Source: JAGQSZ01 sp049647585
GTDB taxonomy: Bacteria > Actinomycetota > Acidimicrobiia > Acidimicrobiales > Microtrichaceae
DNA length: 64,000 nt
Direction of reading: 5' to 3'
Assembly: GCA_049647585.1 (NCBI GenBank)
Contig: JBARXY010000041.1
Coordinates: 1-64,000, forward strand
A model generated the notes under the pieces. It did not search any database. It was not told the origin of the DNA and worked only from the letters and a program-made list of their open reading frames with translations. The position numbers were made by a program, and so were the translations under genes. Every line of letters begins with the position of its first letter. The stretch's first letter is position 1. Positions 9,163 through 17,714 of the stretch are shown in pieces.

Positions 9163-9191
9163 GTAGCGATCGAAGGTAGAGCGATCGCTAC
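9163..9191. repeat. Perfect 10-bp inverted repeat in divergent promoter region
   Basis: GTAGCGATCG (9163-9172) and its exact complement CGATCGCTAC (9182-9191) flank a 9-base spacer. The element lies in the 218-bp gap between parC (leftward) and the thiamine-diphosphate enzyme gene (rightward), about 83 bp before the latter's start. It has no T run, so a protein-binding site is more likely than a terminator. The rest of this gap holds a shorter palindrome, GACAGTGACTGTC, at 9081-9093. Confidence 0.6.
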
Positions 9192-9273
9192 TGTCCCGAC
9201 AGCTACGCCCAGGGATCTCCGGGATGCGGTCCAGGAACGACTCGTGATCGCCACAAATCCGTGAGGAGATGCG

Positions 9274-11088
9274 ATGTATAGCGTTGGCGACTTCGTGATC
9301 GACCGGCTGATCGAGTGGGACCTACACCGGTTCTACGGATTTCCCGGCGATGGGATAGGCGGTCTGGACGGAGCGCTGGGCCGCGCTGAAGAAGCCGGGA
9401 AGAACTTCCGCTATATCCGTCCGACTCATGAAGAGATGGCTTCTCTCATGGCCGTCGCGCACGCCAAATTCACCGGCCAGGTCGGTGTGTGCATCGCCAC
9501 GTCAGGACCCGGTGCGGTCCATCTGATGAACGGTCTCTACGACGCCAAGGGTGACAACCAACCGGTGGTCGCAGTAGTCGGCCAGCAGGCGCGCGTGGCG
9601 CTCGGCAGTGATTTTCAACAGGAGCTGAATCTGGAGCGGATGTTCGGCGACGTTGCGGAATACGTCAAGACGATCTCCACCGCGATGCAGGCCCAGTTGG
9701 TGGTCGATCGAGCGGTGCGTATCGCCCACGCCTCTCGCAAACCGACCGTCGTGATCATCCCGGCCGATATCCAGGATCTGGAGATGGAGGAACCGGCGGT
9801 CGAGCACTTCGTTTCGCGCACCGGAGTCGGGCACGCGTCGACGCGGATCTCTCCCCCCGAAGACGAACTTGCCCGAGCTGCCGCGGTGCTGAATGCCGGC
9901 GAGAAGGTCGTGATGATGGTTGGTCAGGGCGCACTCGATGCGACCGACGAGGTGATTGCCGTCGCAGAACGCCTGGGCGCGGGCGTCATCACGGCGCTTC
10001 TCGGCAAGGCCGCCGTCCCGGGTGACCTGCCGTATCACACCCAGCAACTCGGGCTGCTCGGCTCGAAGCCGAGTTGGGACATGATGCAGAACTGCGACAC
10101 CTTGCTCATGGTCGGATCCAATTTTCCCTACAGCGAGTTCATGCCGCCGACGGGACAGGCCAGAGGAGTCCAGATAGATCTGCTGCCTCGGCATCTAAGC
10201 CTGCGCTACCCGATGGAGGTCAACCTGTGGGGAGATTCCCGCACGACGCTCGCCGCTCTGCTTCCGCGTCTTGAACAGACCGACGACCTGAGCTGGCAGA
10301 ACGAGGCCGTCGAGGGCATGAAGACCTGGGAGGAGATGACCAAGAAGGCCGCGATGGTCGCCGCCGATCCGATCAACCCAAGGCTCGTCTTCCACCACTT
10401 AAACGAGCAGCTGCCGTCGAACGCGATCATCACCGCCGACGCTGGAAGCACCGCGGATTGGTACGGCCACCACATCAGGCTCGGACGGAACCAGATGGGC
10501 AGCCTGTCGGGAAGTCTCGCGACGATGATCGGAGCAATGCCGTACGCGATCGCAGCGAAGTTCGCCTATCCCGACCGTCCTGTTGTCTGCACGATCGGCG
10601 ACGGAGCGTTCCAGATGTTGGGAATGAATGGATTGATCACGGTCAGACGCCATTGGCAGGAGTGGGACGACCCCACCTTCGTCGTGCTGGTGCTCCACAA
10701 CAACGACTTGAACCAGGTGTCCTGGGAGATGCGGGAGGTCGGGGATCCACGGTGGGACACAGCGCAGCTCGTAGAGAGCGTCGACTACGCCAAGTACGCA
10801 GATGTGCTCGGGCTGAAAGGAGTACGGGTCAACGATCCTGACGATGTCGAAGGAGCTTGGCGCGATGCGTTCAGCTCGGATCGACCTGTCCTGCTCGATG
10901 TCCACACCGACAAGAACGTCCCTCCGCTGCCCGCGCACGTCACCTTCGAACAGGCGAAAGGTGTGGCCGAATCGGTCCTAAAGGGTGACCCTGACGCGCG
11001 TCAGGTCGTTGGCAACAGCGCCAAAGCGGTTGCTGCCCAGATCTTCGCCAGGGTCAGTTCGGCGGTCGGGAACAACGATGACAAATAG
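9274..11088 (+). CDS. Thiamine-diphosphate-dependent oxidase/decarboxylase, pyruvate-oxidase-like
   Basis: A 604-residue enzyme of the acetolactate synthase/PoxB fold, started by the ATG at 9274 behind GAGGAG. The N-terminal PYR domain has the catalytic Glu in the HEEMASLMAVAHAKFTG stretch and GPGAVHLMNGLYDA. The C-terminal PP domain has the GDG...N cofactor motif (GDGAFQMLGMNGL ending in LHNNDLN). It resembles pyruvate oxidases and quinone-dependent pyruvate dehydrogenase more than acetolactate synthase, but the donor is not certain. The gene overlaps the following SDR gene by 11 bases. Such TPP enzyme-SDR pairs recur in actinobacteria, so the two probably act together or are needed in equal amounts. 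Confidence 0.8.
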   Translation: MYSVGDFVIDRLIEWDLHRFYGFPGDGIGGLDGALGRAEEAGKNFRYIRPTHEEMASLMAVAHAKFTGQVGVCIATSGPGAVHLMNGLYDAKGDNQPVVAVVGQQARVALGSDFQQELNLERMFGDVAEYVKTISTAMQAQLVVDRAVRIAHASRKPTVVIIPADIQDLEMEEPAVEHFVSRTGVGHASTRISPPEDELARAAAVLNAGEKVVMMVGQGALDATDEVIAVAERLGAGVITALLGKAAVPGDLPYHTQQLGLLGSKPSWDMMQNCDTLLMVGSNFPYSEFMPPTGQARGVQIDLLPRHLSLRYPMEVNLWGDSRTTLAALLPRLEQTDDLSWQNEAVEGMKTWEEMTKKAAMVAADPINPRLVFHHLNEQLPSNAIITADAGSTADWYGHHIRLGRNQMGSLSGSLATMIGAMPYAIAAKFAYPDRPVVCTIGDGAFQMLGMNGLITVRRHWQEWDDPTFVVLVLHNNDLNQVSWEMREVGDPRWDTAQLVESVDYAKYADVLGLKGVRVNDPDDVEGAWRDAFSSDRPVLLDVHTDKNVPPLPAHVTFEQAKGVAESVLKGDPDARQVVGNSAKAVAAQIFARVSSAVGNNDDK

Positions 11089-12127
11089 CTCCGTAGCGAC
11101 GACAACCGGGGCAGGTCCGAGCGAAAAAGGTTCCTCGAAGATCGCCGTAGTCACCGGGGCGTCGGCCGGCATAGGTAGGGCGATCGCGGTCGAGTTCGCT
11201 GACGCGGGCTTCGATGTCGCTCTGCTGGCACGTGGACGCGCCGGGCTGGAAGGCGCGGCATCGGAGGTCCGGGCGCGCGGCCAGCGCGCTCTTGTCATCC
11301 CGACCGATGTCGCGGTCCACGAGCAGGTCACCGATGCCGCCGCTCGGGTCGAGTCGGAGCTCGGTGAGATCTCCGTCTGGGTGAACGACGCCATGACCAC
11401 GGTCTTCGCTCCGGCTTGGGAGGTGGATCCGGACGACTTTCAGCGTGCGGTCGAGGTCACGTTCCTGGGTCAGGTCTGGGGCACGCTCGCGGCGCTCGAA
11501 TACATGCGCCCGCGGGACCGCGGCAACATCGTGAACATCGGCTCGGCGCTCGCGTTCATAGGGATTCCGCTGCAGTCGGCCTACTGCGCATCGAAGTTCG
11601 CTTGCCGCGGATTCTTCGAGTCCATCCGGGCGGAGCTCATTCACGAGGGAAGCCACGTGGAGATCGGTATGGTCCACATGCCGGCGGTCAACACTCCGCA
11701 GTTCGGGTGGTGCAAATCTGCGATGTCTAAGCACCCCCAACCCGTCCCGCCGATCTATGAGCCCGAGGAGGTCGCACGGTTTGTCGTGCAGGCCGCCCTC
11801 GACGGACGCAGGTCCAAGGTCGTGGGTTCCTGGAACCGTCTTGTGGTCGCAGCGGGCAGGCTCACACCCGGGTTCGGCAACCACTACGCCGCGCTCGGCG
11901 CTTGGGAAACGCAGTTGACCGACAAGTCGGTCGACCCCGATCGGCCCGTCAACCTGCGCGAGCCAGTGGACGACGACGTCGACAGGGGAGCCCGCGGGAT
12001 CTTCGGCGACCGAGCCGGAGGTTTTCTCGACCCCAGCTTTCTATCGTCACTTCCCTCGGCTGGCCTGACGTTCGCAAGGGCGGCAGGACAGCTCGGTATG
12101 GAGACGGTCGCTCGACTGCGTCACTGA
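11078..12127 (+). CDS. Short-chain dehydrogenase/reductase (classical SDR)
   Basis: A 349-residue protein from the ATG at 11078, inside the end of the preceding gene. It has the NAD(P)-binding TGASAGIGRA motif (about residues 26-35), the active-site Ser in NIGSALAFIG, and Tyr/Lys in YCASK. The usual NNAG motif reads VNDAMT, a variant also seen in large SDRs of this type. After the Rossmann core there is an extra region of about 90 residues (RLTPGFGNHYAALGAWETQ onward), making it longer than the usual 250. The arginines after the second beta strand suggest NADP preference. The substrate is unknown. Its overlap with the TPP enzyme gene implies coupled translation. Confidence 0.8.
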   Translation: MTNSSVATTTGAGPSEKGSSKIAVVTGASAGIGRAIAVEFADAGFDVALLARGRAGLEGAASEVRARGQRALVIPTDVAVHEQVTDAAARVESELGEISVWVNDAMTTVFAPAWEVDPDDFQRAVEVTFLGQVWGTLAALEYMRPRDRGNIVNIGSALAFIGIPLQSAYCASKFACRGFFESIRAELIHEGSHVEIGMVHMPAVNTPQFGWCKSAMSKHPQPVPPIYEPEEVARFVVQAALDGRRSKVVGSWNRLVVAAGRLTPGFGNHYAALGAWETQLTDKSVDPDRPVNLREPVDDDVDRGARGIFGDRAGGFLDPSFLSSLPSAGLTFARAAGQLGMETVARLRH

Positions 12128-12131
12128 CGCA

Positions 12132-12211
12132 TCAGCCCTTGACCGCCCCGGGTTCAGCCCTTGACCGCCCCGGGGTTCAGCCTCAGCCTTTGACCCGATC
12201 AGCCCTTGACC
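12132..12211. repeat. About 22-bp tandem array derived from the lhr 3' end
   Basis: Four related units begin at 12132, 12154, 12177 and 12199 with the core TCAGCCCTTGACC (the third degenerate, with an internal insertion). The fourth unit is the true 3' end of lhr on the minus strand; its TCA is the lhr stop. The array fills almost the whole 71-bp gap between the convergent SDR and lhr genes. The pattern reads as successive duplications of a gene terminus, including its stop codon. Confidence 0.8.
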
Positions 12212-15200
12212 AGCCCGCGGTATCCCTCGACGAAGCCCGCTTCGGAAAACGCGTCTGCCCACGGTGAACCGGCTGCGGGTTCGCCGTCGATTTCGGCGAT
12301 TTGGAGGCGACGCACCCGGCCGCTGTCGACCAGTCCGCCGAGCGTCCCCGGCCAGGTGGGGTGATCGGTTGCCGCCGGGAAGGTCCGCAGCTTGCGTCCG
12401 CCCCGTTCGAGATACGCGCAGGCGTCACCGTTCATCAGGACCACATAAGCCCCTAAGGACCTGGACGGGTGACCGGCCGGTTCAGACTCGGGCCAGGCAA
12501 GCGCCGCGCCGTAGGGCTGTGCGGTGTCGGTCGCGGCGAGCACCAGAGCTTCCTCCTTGGCCAACCCACTGTCATCCGACCCCGTGTCGACTCCCGAGTC
12601 GCGGAGCAGGTCGACCGCGCCGGGCTGGGCGAACTGCGCGGCACCAAGGCCTTCGACGAAGTATCCCCGCCGCACCGTTCCCCGCTCCTCCATAGCCTTG
12701 AGGACTGGGTACACGCCCGCGAAGCCACCCTCGACCCCTTCGGCGAGCGCCATCTCGCGGGTGAGAACGCCGTAGCGTTCAAGAAACTGGACGGCCCGCT
12801 GGGTGGCAAGTTCGGTGGGGCTGGGCTGATCATGGAGCAACGGTTCGAGCAAGGACCATCGACCAGCTCCCGCCGGTGGCCCCATCCGCGAAAGTCGTAC
12901 CGGGCGACGACCAGATCGTGACGGACCAGATCGTGACGAACCGGAGCGTGACGAACCGGAGCGACCTGCTGTCCCTCCACGCCCGCCCCGTCGTGCGCCG
13001 CTGCCGCTGATCCATGCGCGCAGCGGCGCGATCGAGTCGTTGGTCACTTCACCGGCCCAGACCAGGTCCCAAAGGGACGCCAGCACCGTCGGCTCGTCAT
13101 AGGGCAGCGACGCAGCAGCCAACGAGGCGACGATATCGGCCCAGAACGACGCCCCGCGAGCCCGCAGGTGATCACGGATGGCACGGTGGTGAGGCTCGTT
13201 GAACTCGGGCTCATCCACCCCGGCCCCGACTGACTGGAGCTCCTCGGCCTTCGGCTCACTGACCCGAGCCCGATTGGGCAGGCGCTCGTCGCTGGAACCT
13301 GGCCGACCGAGAACTGCGGCGAGCTGGTCGCGGAACACCAGACGGATCCGCCCGTCGCGGGAACCGACTGCCCCGGCTCCGACCCAGAGAAGCTCTCCGC
13401 TCGAACACAACATGTCCAACTCGGACGGGTCGTAGTCGCCCATGCGGATGCCCAACACGTCGCTCTCAAGTGCGGATGCAGCAATGGCGGCACCCTGCAG
13501 ACGGCCGAGCACCTCGACCAACGCGTCGACGCCACGGCTCTTGGAGCCGATGCCCTGCCAGCGGGTCATGAACCGTGTAAGAGCCGCGGCCGAGACCGGC
13601 TCGACCTCTTTGCGTAGCGCAGCAAGTGAACGACGACGCAAACGGCGCAGGACATCGCTGTCGCAGAACTCCGACTCCCGCCCTCCGGGTAGGAACTCGC
13701 CGGCTGACACCTTCGACTCCTCAACCAGTGCCGCCAAGATGAGTCCGGCCATCTCGGTGGAGACGCCGAACCTTGCGGAAACCTGCCCCAACGTGAACGG
13801 ACCATGGGTCCGAGCAAATCGTTCGATCAGCTGCCCGAGAGCACCTTCGACAGGCTCGGTGAACACCGCCGGAAGCCCGAGCGGAATAGCCACCCCCAGC
13901 GCGTCGCGGAGGCGACCGGCATCCTCCGCAGCAGCGAACCTGGCCTGACCGGCGATGGAAACCGCTATCGCCCGGCGGGACACGACGAGTGAGTCGAGCC
14001 AGTCGCCTACCGCGCCAGCATGCTCCGGGTTTACACGTTCGGTGACCTCGTCCAGGGACATCGGTCCGAGGATCCTCAACAGGTCGTGGACCTCGTCCAA
14101 GTCCCTCGCCCTACGCTCCGGAACCAGCCGCTGCAGCTCAAGCTCGACCAGTTCGACCACTTCCGGGTCGAGTAACGATCGAAGCTCGTCCGCTCCGAGC
14201 AGGTCACGCAACAATTCCCTGTCGAGTGACAGCGCCGCTGCACGACGTTCGGCGAGCGGTGCGTCACCTTCGTACATGAACACTGCAATCCACCCGAACA
14301 GCAGGGACCTGGCAAACGGTGATGCGGTTGCGGTCTCAACTTCCACGACCCTGATCCGTCGACTTCGGACCTCGCTGAGCACCTGTCGCAGCGCCGGCAG
14401 GTCGAAGACGTCGTTGCAGCACTCACGGGTGGTTTCCAACAGAATCGGGAACGAGGGGTACTTGGCCGCGACGGCGAGAAGATCAGCGGCACGCTGGCGC
14501 TGCTGCCACAGGGGTGTGCGCTGGTCCGGGCGTCGTCTGGGCAGGAGCAGGGCCCGCGCTGCGGCCTCACGGAAGTGGGCCGCGAAGGTCGCGGTGCTGG
14601 GCAACGCGGCGATCAACTCGGACTCCATCTCGTCGGGATCCGGGACGATCACCTCTACCGGAACGTTCTCGGCGGCCTCGGGAAGCCGCAGGACGATCCC
14701 GTCGTCGGACCAGAGCACCTCTGCTGCTCCACTCTCACCGAGGTGGGAAAAGTACTCGTCCGCCCGCGCCCGGATGATGGTCGCCCAGGGAGCGTGGACC
14801 CGAGCACCGAACGGTGAATGGATACAGATTCGCCAGTCGCCGATCTCGTCGCGGAAGCGTTCAACGACCAGCGTCCGATCATCGGGGACCGCTCCGGTGG
14901 CCTCGGATTGTCCTGCGAGATAGCGCAGGACGTTTCCGGCGGCGGTGTCGTCCAGCGCGTTACGGGTCCGCAGCCGCTGCATCGCTTCGGGCTCGGGCAA
15001 CGCCCGAATTTCTCTGACGAACTCACCCAGCGCCCGTCCGAGTTCGGCCTCTCTGCCGGGACCGTCACCCCTCCAGAACGGCATCCGCCCGGGCATCCCG
15101 GGCGCGGGTGTGACTACGACACGTTCGAAGGTGATCTCCTCGATCCGCCACGTCGACGCTCCCAACAGGAACGTCTCGCCAGGCCTGGATTCATAGACCA

Positions 15201-17019
15201 TCTCCTCGTCCAGCTCACCGACCCTGGTTCCGTCGGGAAGGAAGACTCCGAACAGTCCGCGGTCGGGAATCGTTCCCCCCGAGGTGACCGCCAGGCGCTG
15301 GGCGCCCGCCCGACCACGAACCGTCCCTTCGAGTCGGTCCCAAACCACGCGGGGTCGGAGTTCGGCGAACTCCTCGGCGGGGTACCGACCGGCGAGCATG
15401 TCGAGGGTGTTGTCGAACAGCTCCCGGGAAAGCGTCGCGAAGTTCGCGGAGCCGCGACACATGTCGTAGAGGTCGGCGACGTTCCAGTCATCGAGCGCAC
15501 AGCACGCCACTATCTGTTGGGCCAGGACGTCAAGGGGATTGATGGGAACGCGGGTGCGTTCGATCAGACCGCCGGTCATTCGCTCTGCAACGACTGCAGC
15601 TTCGAGTAGGTCCGCCCGATGTTTGGGGAAAATCCGTCCCCGGCTCGGAGCGCCGACCTGGTGCCCGGCGCGGCCTATTCGTTGCAGTCCGGAGGCGACC
15701 GACCCGGGCGACTCGACCTGGATAACCAGATCCACTGCGCCCATGTCGATGCCGAGTTCAAGGGAACTCGTTGCAACCAGACCCCGAAGTTCCCCCGACT
15801 TGAGCCGGTCCTCGACGATCAGCCGTCGCTCGCGGGACAACGAACCGTGGTGTGCCATCACCAGCTCGTGCCCGTCCGACCGGTCTGCCGTCCCGGCCCA
15901 AGCCGTCGTTGCGGCGAGCCCCGGTTCTGGTTCGGTGTCGAGTTCTGGTTCTGGTTCGATGTCGAGTTCTGACCCGTGGGCGAGATCCGTCCCGTCCCGT
16001 TCCAAAGCCGTTTGCAGCGCCTCGTGGCGCGACTCCTCCTCGAGTTCGTTGAGGCGAGCGGCGAGTCGTTCGGCGAGTCTCCGGGCGTTGACGAAGATCA
16101 GCGTCGAGCGGTGCTCCTCGACCAGGCGGAGCAGTTCGGGATGCATGTGCGGCCAGATGGAACTGCCATCCGCGCCCATGTCCTCGACGGGAACCACGAC
16201 CTCTATGTCGAGCGTCTTGCGCATCCCGGCATCGATGATCGTGACGGGGGCTTGACCCCCGAGGAACTTCGCGACGGTCTCCAAGGGGCGCTGGGTCGCT
16301 GAAAGTCCGATCCTCTGGGGACGGCTACGAGTCGGATCGCTTGTCGTGATCAGATGGTCCAACCGCTCCAAGGTCAGGCTCATATGCGCTCCCCGTTTGG
16401 TCGGGGCCAACGCGTGGATCTCATCGATGATGACGCTCTCGACACCCAGCAGCGTCTCGCGCGCCGCCGAAGTCAACATCAGATAGAGCGACTCCGGGGT
16501 TGTGATCAGGATGTCCGGCGGGTTGCGCACCAGCGAGCGACGTTCAGACGCAGAGGTGTCCCCGGTGCGCACCCCGACCGTGGGCTCGGCGAAAGGCAGA
16601 CCCAGTCGGGCGGCCGCCAGCGCTACCCCGCGGATCGGGCTGCGCAGGTTCTTCTCGACATCGACGGCCAGGGCTCGCAGCGGCGACACGTAGATGACCC
16701 GCACTCCCGGCTCATCGGTCGGACGGGCGCCAAGTGAATCAATCGCCCACAGGAACGCGGCAAGGGTCTTTCCTGATCCGGTTGGTGCGAACAGCAGAGT
16801 GTTCTCGTGTCGGGAAATAGGTCCCCAGGCGAGGACCTGCGCTGCGGTCGGCGCAGGGAAGGACGACTCGAACCAGGCGAGCGTCGCTTCGGAAAAGAGT
16901 TCGAGCGACGACTCGGCGTCGGAATTCTGCTCGGCTTCGTCCACCTTGGAGGCCTTTCCGGGCTGCGCGGGACCAGCTACCGACTGTACTTTCCGTCCGG
17001 ACTTTCGTAGCCGAGCCAA
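12199..17019 (-). CDS. lhr: Large ATP-dependent helicase Lhr
   Basis: A 1606-residue superfamily 2 helicase, the size of the long actinobacterial and E. coli Lhr form. The N-terminal core has motif I APTGSGKT, motif II DEIH (VIIDEIHALAPTKRGAHM), motif III LSATQ and motif VI QRIGRAGH. The Lhr-specific winged helix, beta-barrel and a long C-terminal region follow. Lhr proteins translocate 3'-5' on DNA and unwind DNA or RNA:DNA hybrids in repair. A TTG at 17019 is the start. The gene diverges from ideR with only 29 bp between the start codons. It carries two in-frame low-complexity inserts: an acidic Glu/Pro one after motif III and a Ser/Arg/Gly one in the C-terminal part. Confidence 0.9.
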   Translation of the reverse strand: MARLRKSGRKVQSVAGPAQPGKASKVDEAEQNSDAESSLELFSEATLAWFESSFPAPTAAQVLAWGPISRHENTLLFAPTGSGKTLAAFLWAIDSLGARPTDEPGVRVIYVSPLRALAVDVEKNLRSPIRGVALAAARLGLPFAEPTVGVRTGDTSASERRSLVRNPPDILITTPESLYLMLTSAARETLLGVESVIIDEIHALAPTKRGAHMSLTLERLDHLITTSDPTRSRPQRIGLSATQRPLETVAKFLGGQAPVTIIDAGMRKTLDIEVVVPVEDMGADGSSIWPHMHPELLRLVEEHRSTLIFVNARRLAERLAARLNELEEESRHEALQTALERDGTDLAHGSELDIEPEPELDTEPEPGLAATTAWAGTADRSDGHELVMAHHGSLSRERRLIVEDRLKSGELRGLVATSSLELGIDMGAVDLVIQVESPGSVASGLQRIGRAGHQVGAPSRGRIFPKHRADLLEAAVVAERMTGGLIERTRVPINPLDVLAQQIVACCALDDWNVADLYDMCRGSANFATLSRELFDNTLDMLAGRYPAEEFAELRPRVVWDRLEGTVRGRAGAQRLAVTSGGTIPDRGLFGVFLPDGTRVGELDEEMVYESRPGETFLLGASTWRIEEITFERVVVTPAPGMPGRMPFWRGDGPGREAELGRALGEFVREIRALPEPEAMQRLRTRNALDDTAAGNVLRYLAGQSEATGAVPDDRTLVVERFRDEIGDWRICIHSPFGARVHAPWATIIRARADEYFSHLGESGAAEVLWSDDGIVLRLPEAAENVPVEVIVPDPDEMESELIAALPSTATFAAHFREAAARALLLPRRRPDQRTPLWQQRQRAADLLAVAAKYPSFPILLETTRECCNDVFDLPALRQVLSEVRSRRIRVVEVETATASPFARSLLFGWIAVFMYEGDAPLAERRAAALSLDRELLRDLLGADELRSLLDPEVVELVELELQRLVPERRARDLDEVHDLLRILGPMSLDEVTERVNPEHAGAVGDWLDSLVVSRRAIAVSIAGQARFAAAEDAGRLRDALGVAIPLGLPAVFTEPVEGALGQLIERFARTHGPFTLGQVSARFGVSTEMAGLILAALVEESKVSAGEFLPGGRESEFCDSDVLRRLRRRSLAALRKEVEPVSAAALTRFMTRWQGIGSKSRGVDALVEVLGRLQGAAIAASALESDVLGIRMGDYDPSELDMLCSSGELLWVGAGAVGSRDGRIRLVFRDQLAAVLGRPGSSDERLPNRARVSEPKAEELQSVGAGVDEPEFNEPHHRAIRDHLRARGASFWADIVASLAAASLPYDEPTVLASLWDLVWAGEVTNDSIAPLRAWISGSGARRGGRGGTAGRSGSSRSGSSRSGPSRSGRRPVRLSRMGPPAGAGRWSLLEPLLHDQPSPTELATQRAVQFLERYGVLTREMALAEGVEGGFAGVYPVLKAMEERGTVRRGYFVEGLGAAQFAQPGAVDLLRDSGVDTGSDDSGLAKEEALVLAATDTAQPYGAALAWPESEPAGHPSRSLGAYVVLMNGDACAYLERGGRKLRTFPAATDHPTWPGTLGGLVDSGRVRRLQIAEIDGEPAAGSPWADAFSEAGFVEGYRGLVKG
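12910..12965. repeat. 15-bp in-frame tandem repeat in lhr, about 3.7 copies
   Basis: Units start at 12910, 12925, 12940 and 12955 (ACCAGATCGTGACGG and close variants). On the coding strand they give repeated Ser/Arg/Gly pentapeptides between conserved C-terminal modules of Lhr. Units 1-2 and 3-4 form two sub-families, indicating stepwise expansion. Confidence 0.85.
15923..15970. repeat. 24-bp in-frame tandem repeat in lhr, 2 copies
   Basis: Two adjacent 24-bp units (15923-15946 and 15947-15970) differ at one base. They encode a duplicated Glu-Pro-rich octapeptide inside the acidic insert between the two RecA-like domains. Confidence 0.85.
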
Positions 17020-17048
17020 CTCTGACCCACTGGCCTAGAGTTCGGGCC

Positions 17049-17714
17049 ATGGCTACTGCCAAGGCAAGAGAGTTTCATCCGGCATTCGAGGAGTACTGCG
17101 AAGCCATCTGGGAGCTCCGCGAGGACGACATCAGCGTCATCCAGGCTCGAATCGCCGAGCGGCTCGAAGTTTCCAGGCCGGCGGTATCCGAAATGATCCG
17201 CCGCATGGAGCAGGAGTCGCTGATCACCGTCGGATCGACCATCAGCCTCACGCCCAGTGGTCTTGCCCTCGCAGAGACGGTGGTCCGCCGGCACCGCCTC
17301 GCCGAACGGTTCCTGACCGACATTCTCGGCCTGCCATGGTCCGATGCCCACGAAGAGGCCGGCAAGTGGGAACACATCATCTCCGAACCGGTCGAACTGG
17401 CACTCGCCCGGGTGCTCGGCGAGCCGACCACCTGTCCCCACGGCAATCCGATTCCCGGAGCGGACTACGAGCTTCCAGACTCCATACCCTTGTCTGAAAT
17501 CGCAGTTGGCAGTTCCTTCGTCATCAACCGGATCCCAGAAGAGCTGGAATTTACGCCCGGCCTACTCGATTTCTTGGAACAGAACGCCCTGGTTCCGGGA
17601 AACACCGGAGTACTCACCGGCATATCCCCCGACGGAACCGCCACCGTTGAGATCAACGGCAGCCACGTCGGTATCGGGGCCTTCACCACCGACCGGATCC
17701 TCGTCCTCGCTTGA
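17049..17714 (+). CDS. Iron/manganese-dependent regulator, DtxR/IdeR family
   Basis: 221 residues, close to the usual IdeR length. It has an N-terminal winged helix (VIQARIAERLEVSRPAVSEMIRRM, about residues 34-57). A metal-binding and dimerisation domain follows with HRLAERFL, HEEAGKWEH and the CPHGNPIPG loop, and then a C-terminal SH3-like/FeoA domain (about residues 150-221). This is the three-domain IdeR form that represses iron acquisition when Fe(II) is bound. The gene diverges from lhr across 29 bp, so its promoter must lie within the lhr 5' end. Its last 50 codons are antisense to the helD 3' end. Iron versus manganese specificity cannot be settled by reading. Confidence 0.85.
   Translation: MATAKAREFHPAFEEYCEAIWELREDDISVIQARIAERLEVSRPAVSEMIRRMEQESLITVGSTISLTPSGLALAETVVRRHRLAERFLTDILGLPWSDAHEEAGKWEHIISEPVELALARVLGEPTTCPHGNPIPGADYELPDSIPLSEIAVGSSFVINRIPEELEFTPGLLDFLEQNALVPGNTGVLTGISPDGTATVEINGSHVGIGAFTTDRILVLA

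Noticed and set aside
12132..12211. Possible CRISPR-like repeat array
   Set aside because: Units are contiguous at about 22 bp with no unique spacers, and they match the adjacent gene end, so it is a tandem duplication.
13955..14923. Open frame of about 320 codons on the plus strand inside lhr
   Set aside because: Ser/Arg-rich antisense reading of the Lhr coding region with no family features. The opposite strand is a conserved helicase across the whole stretch.
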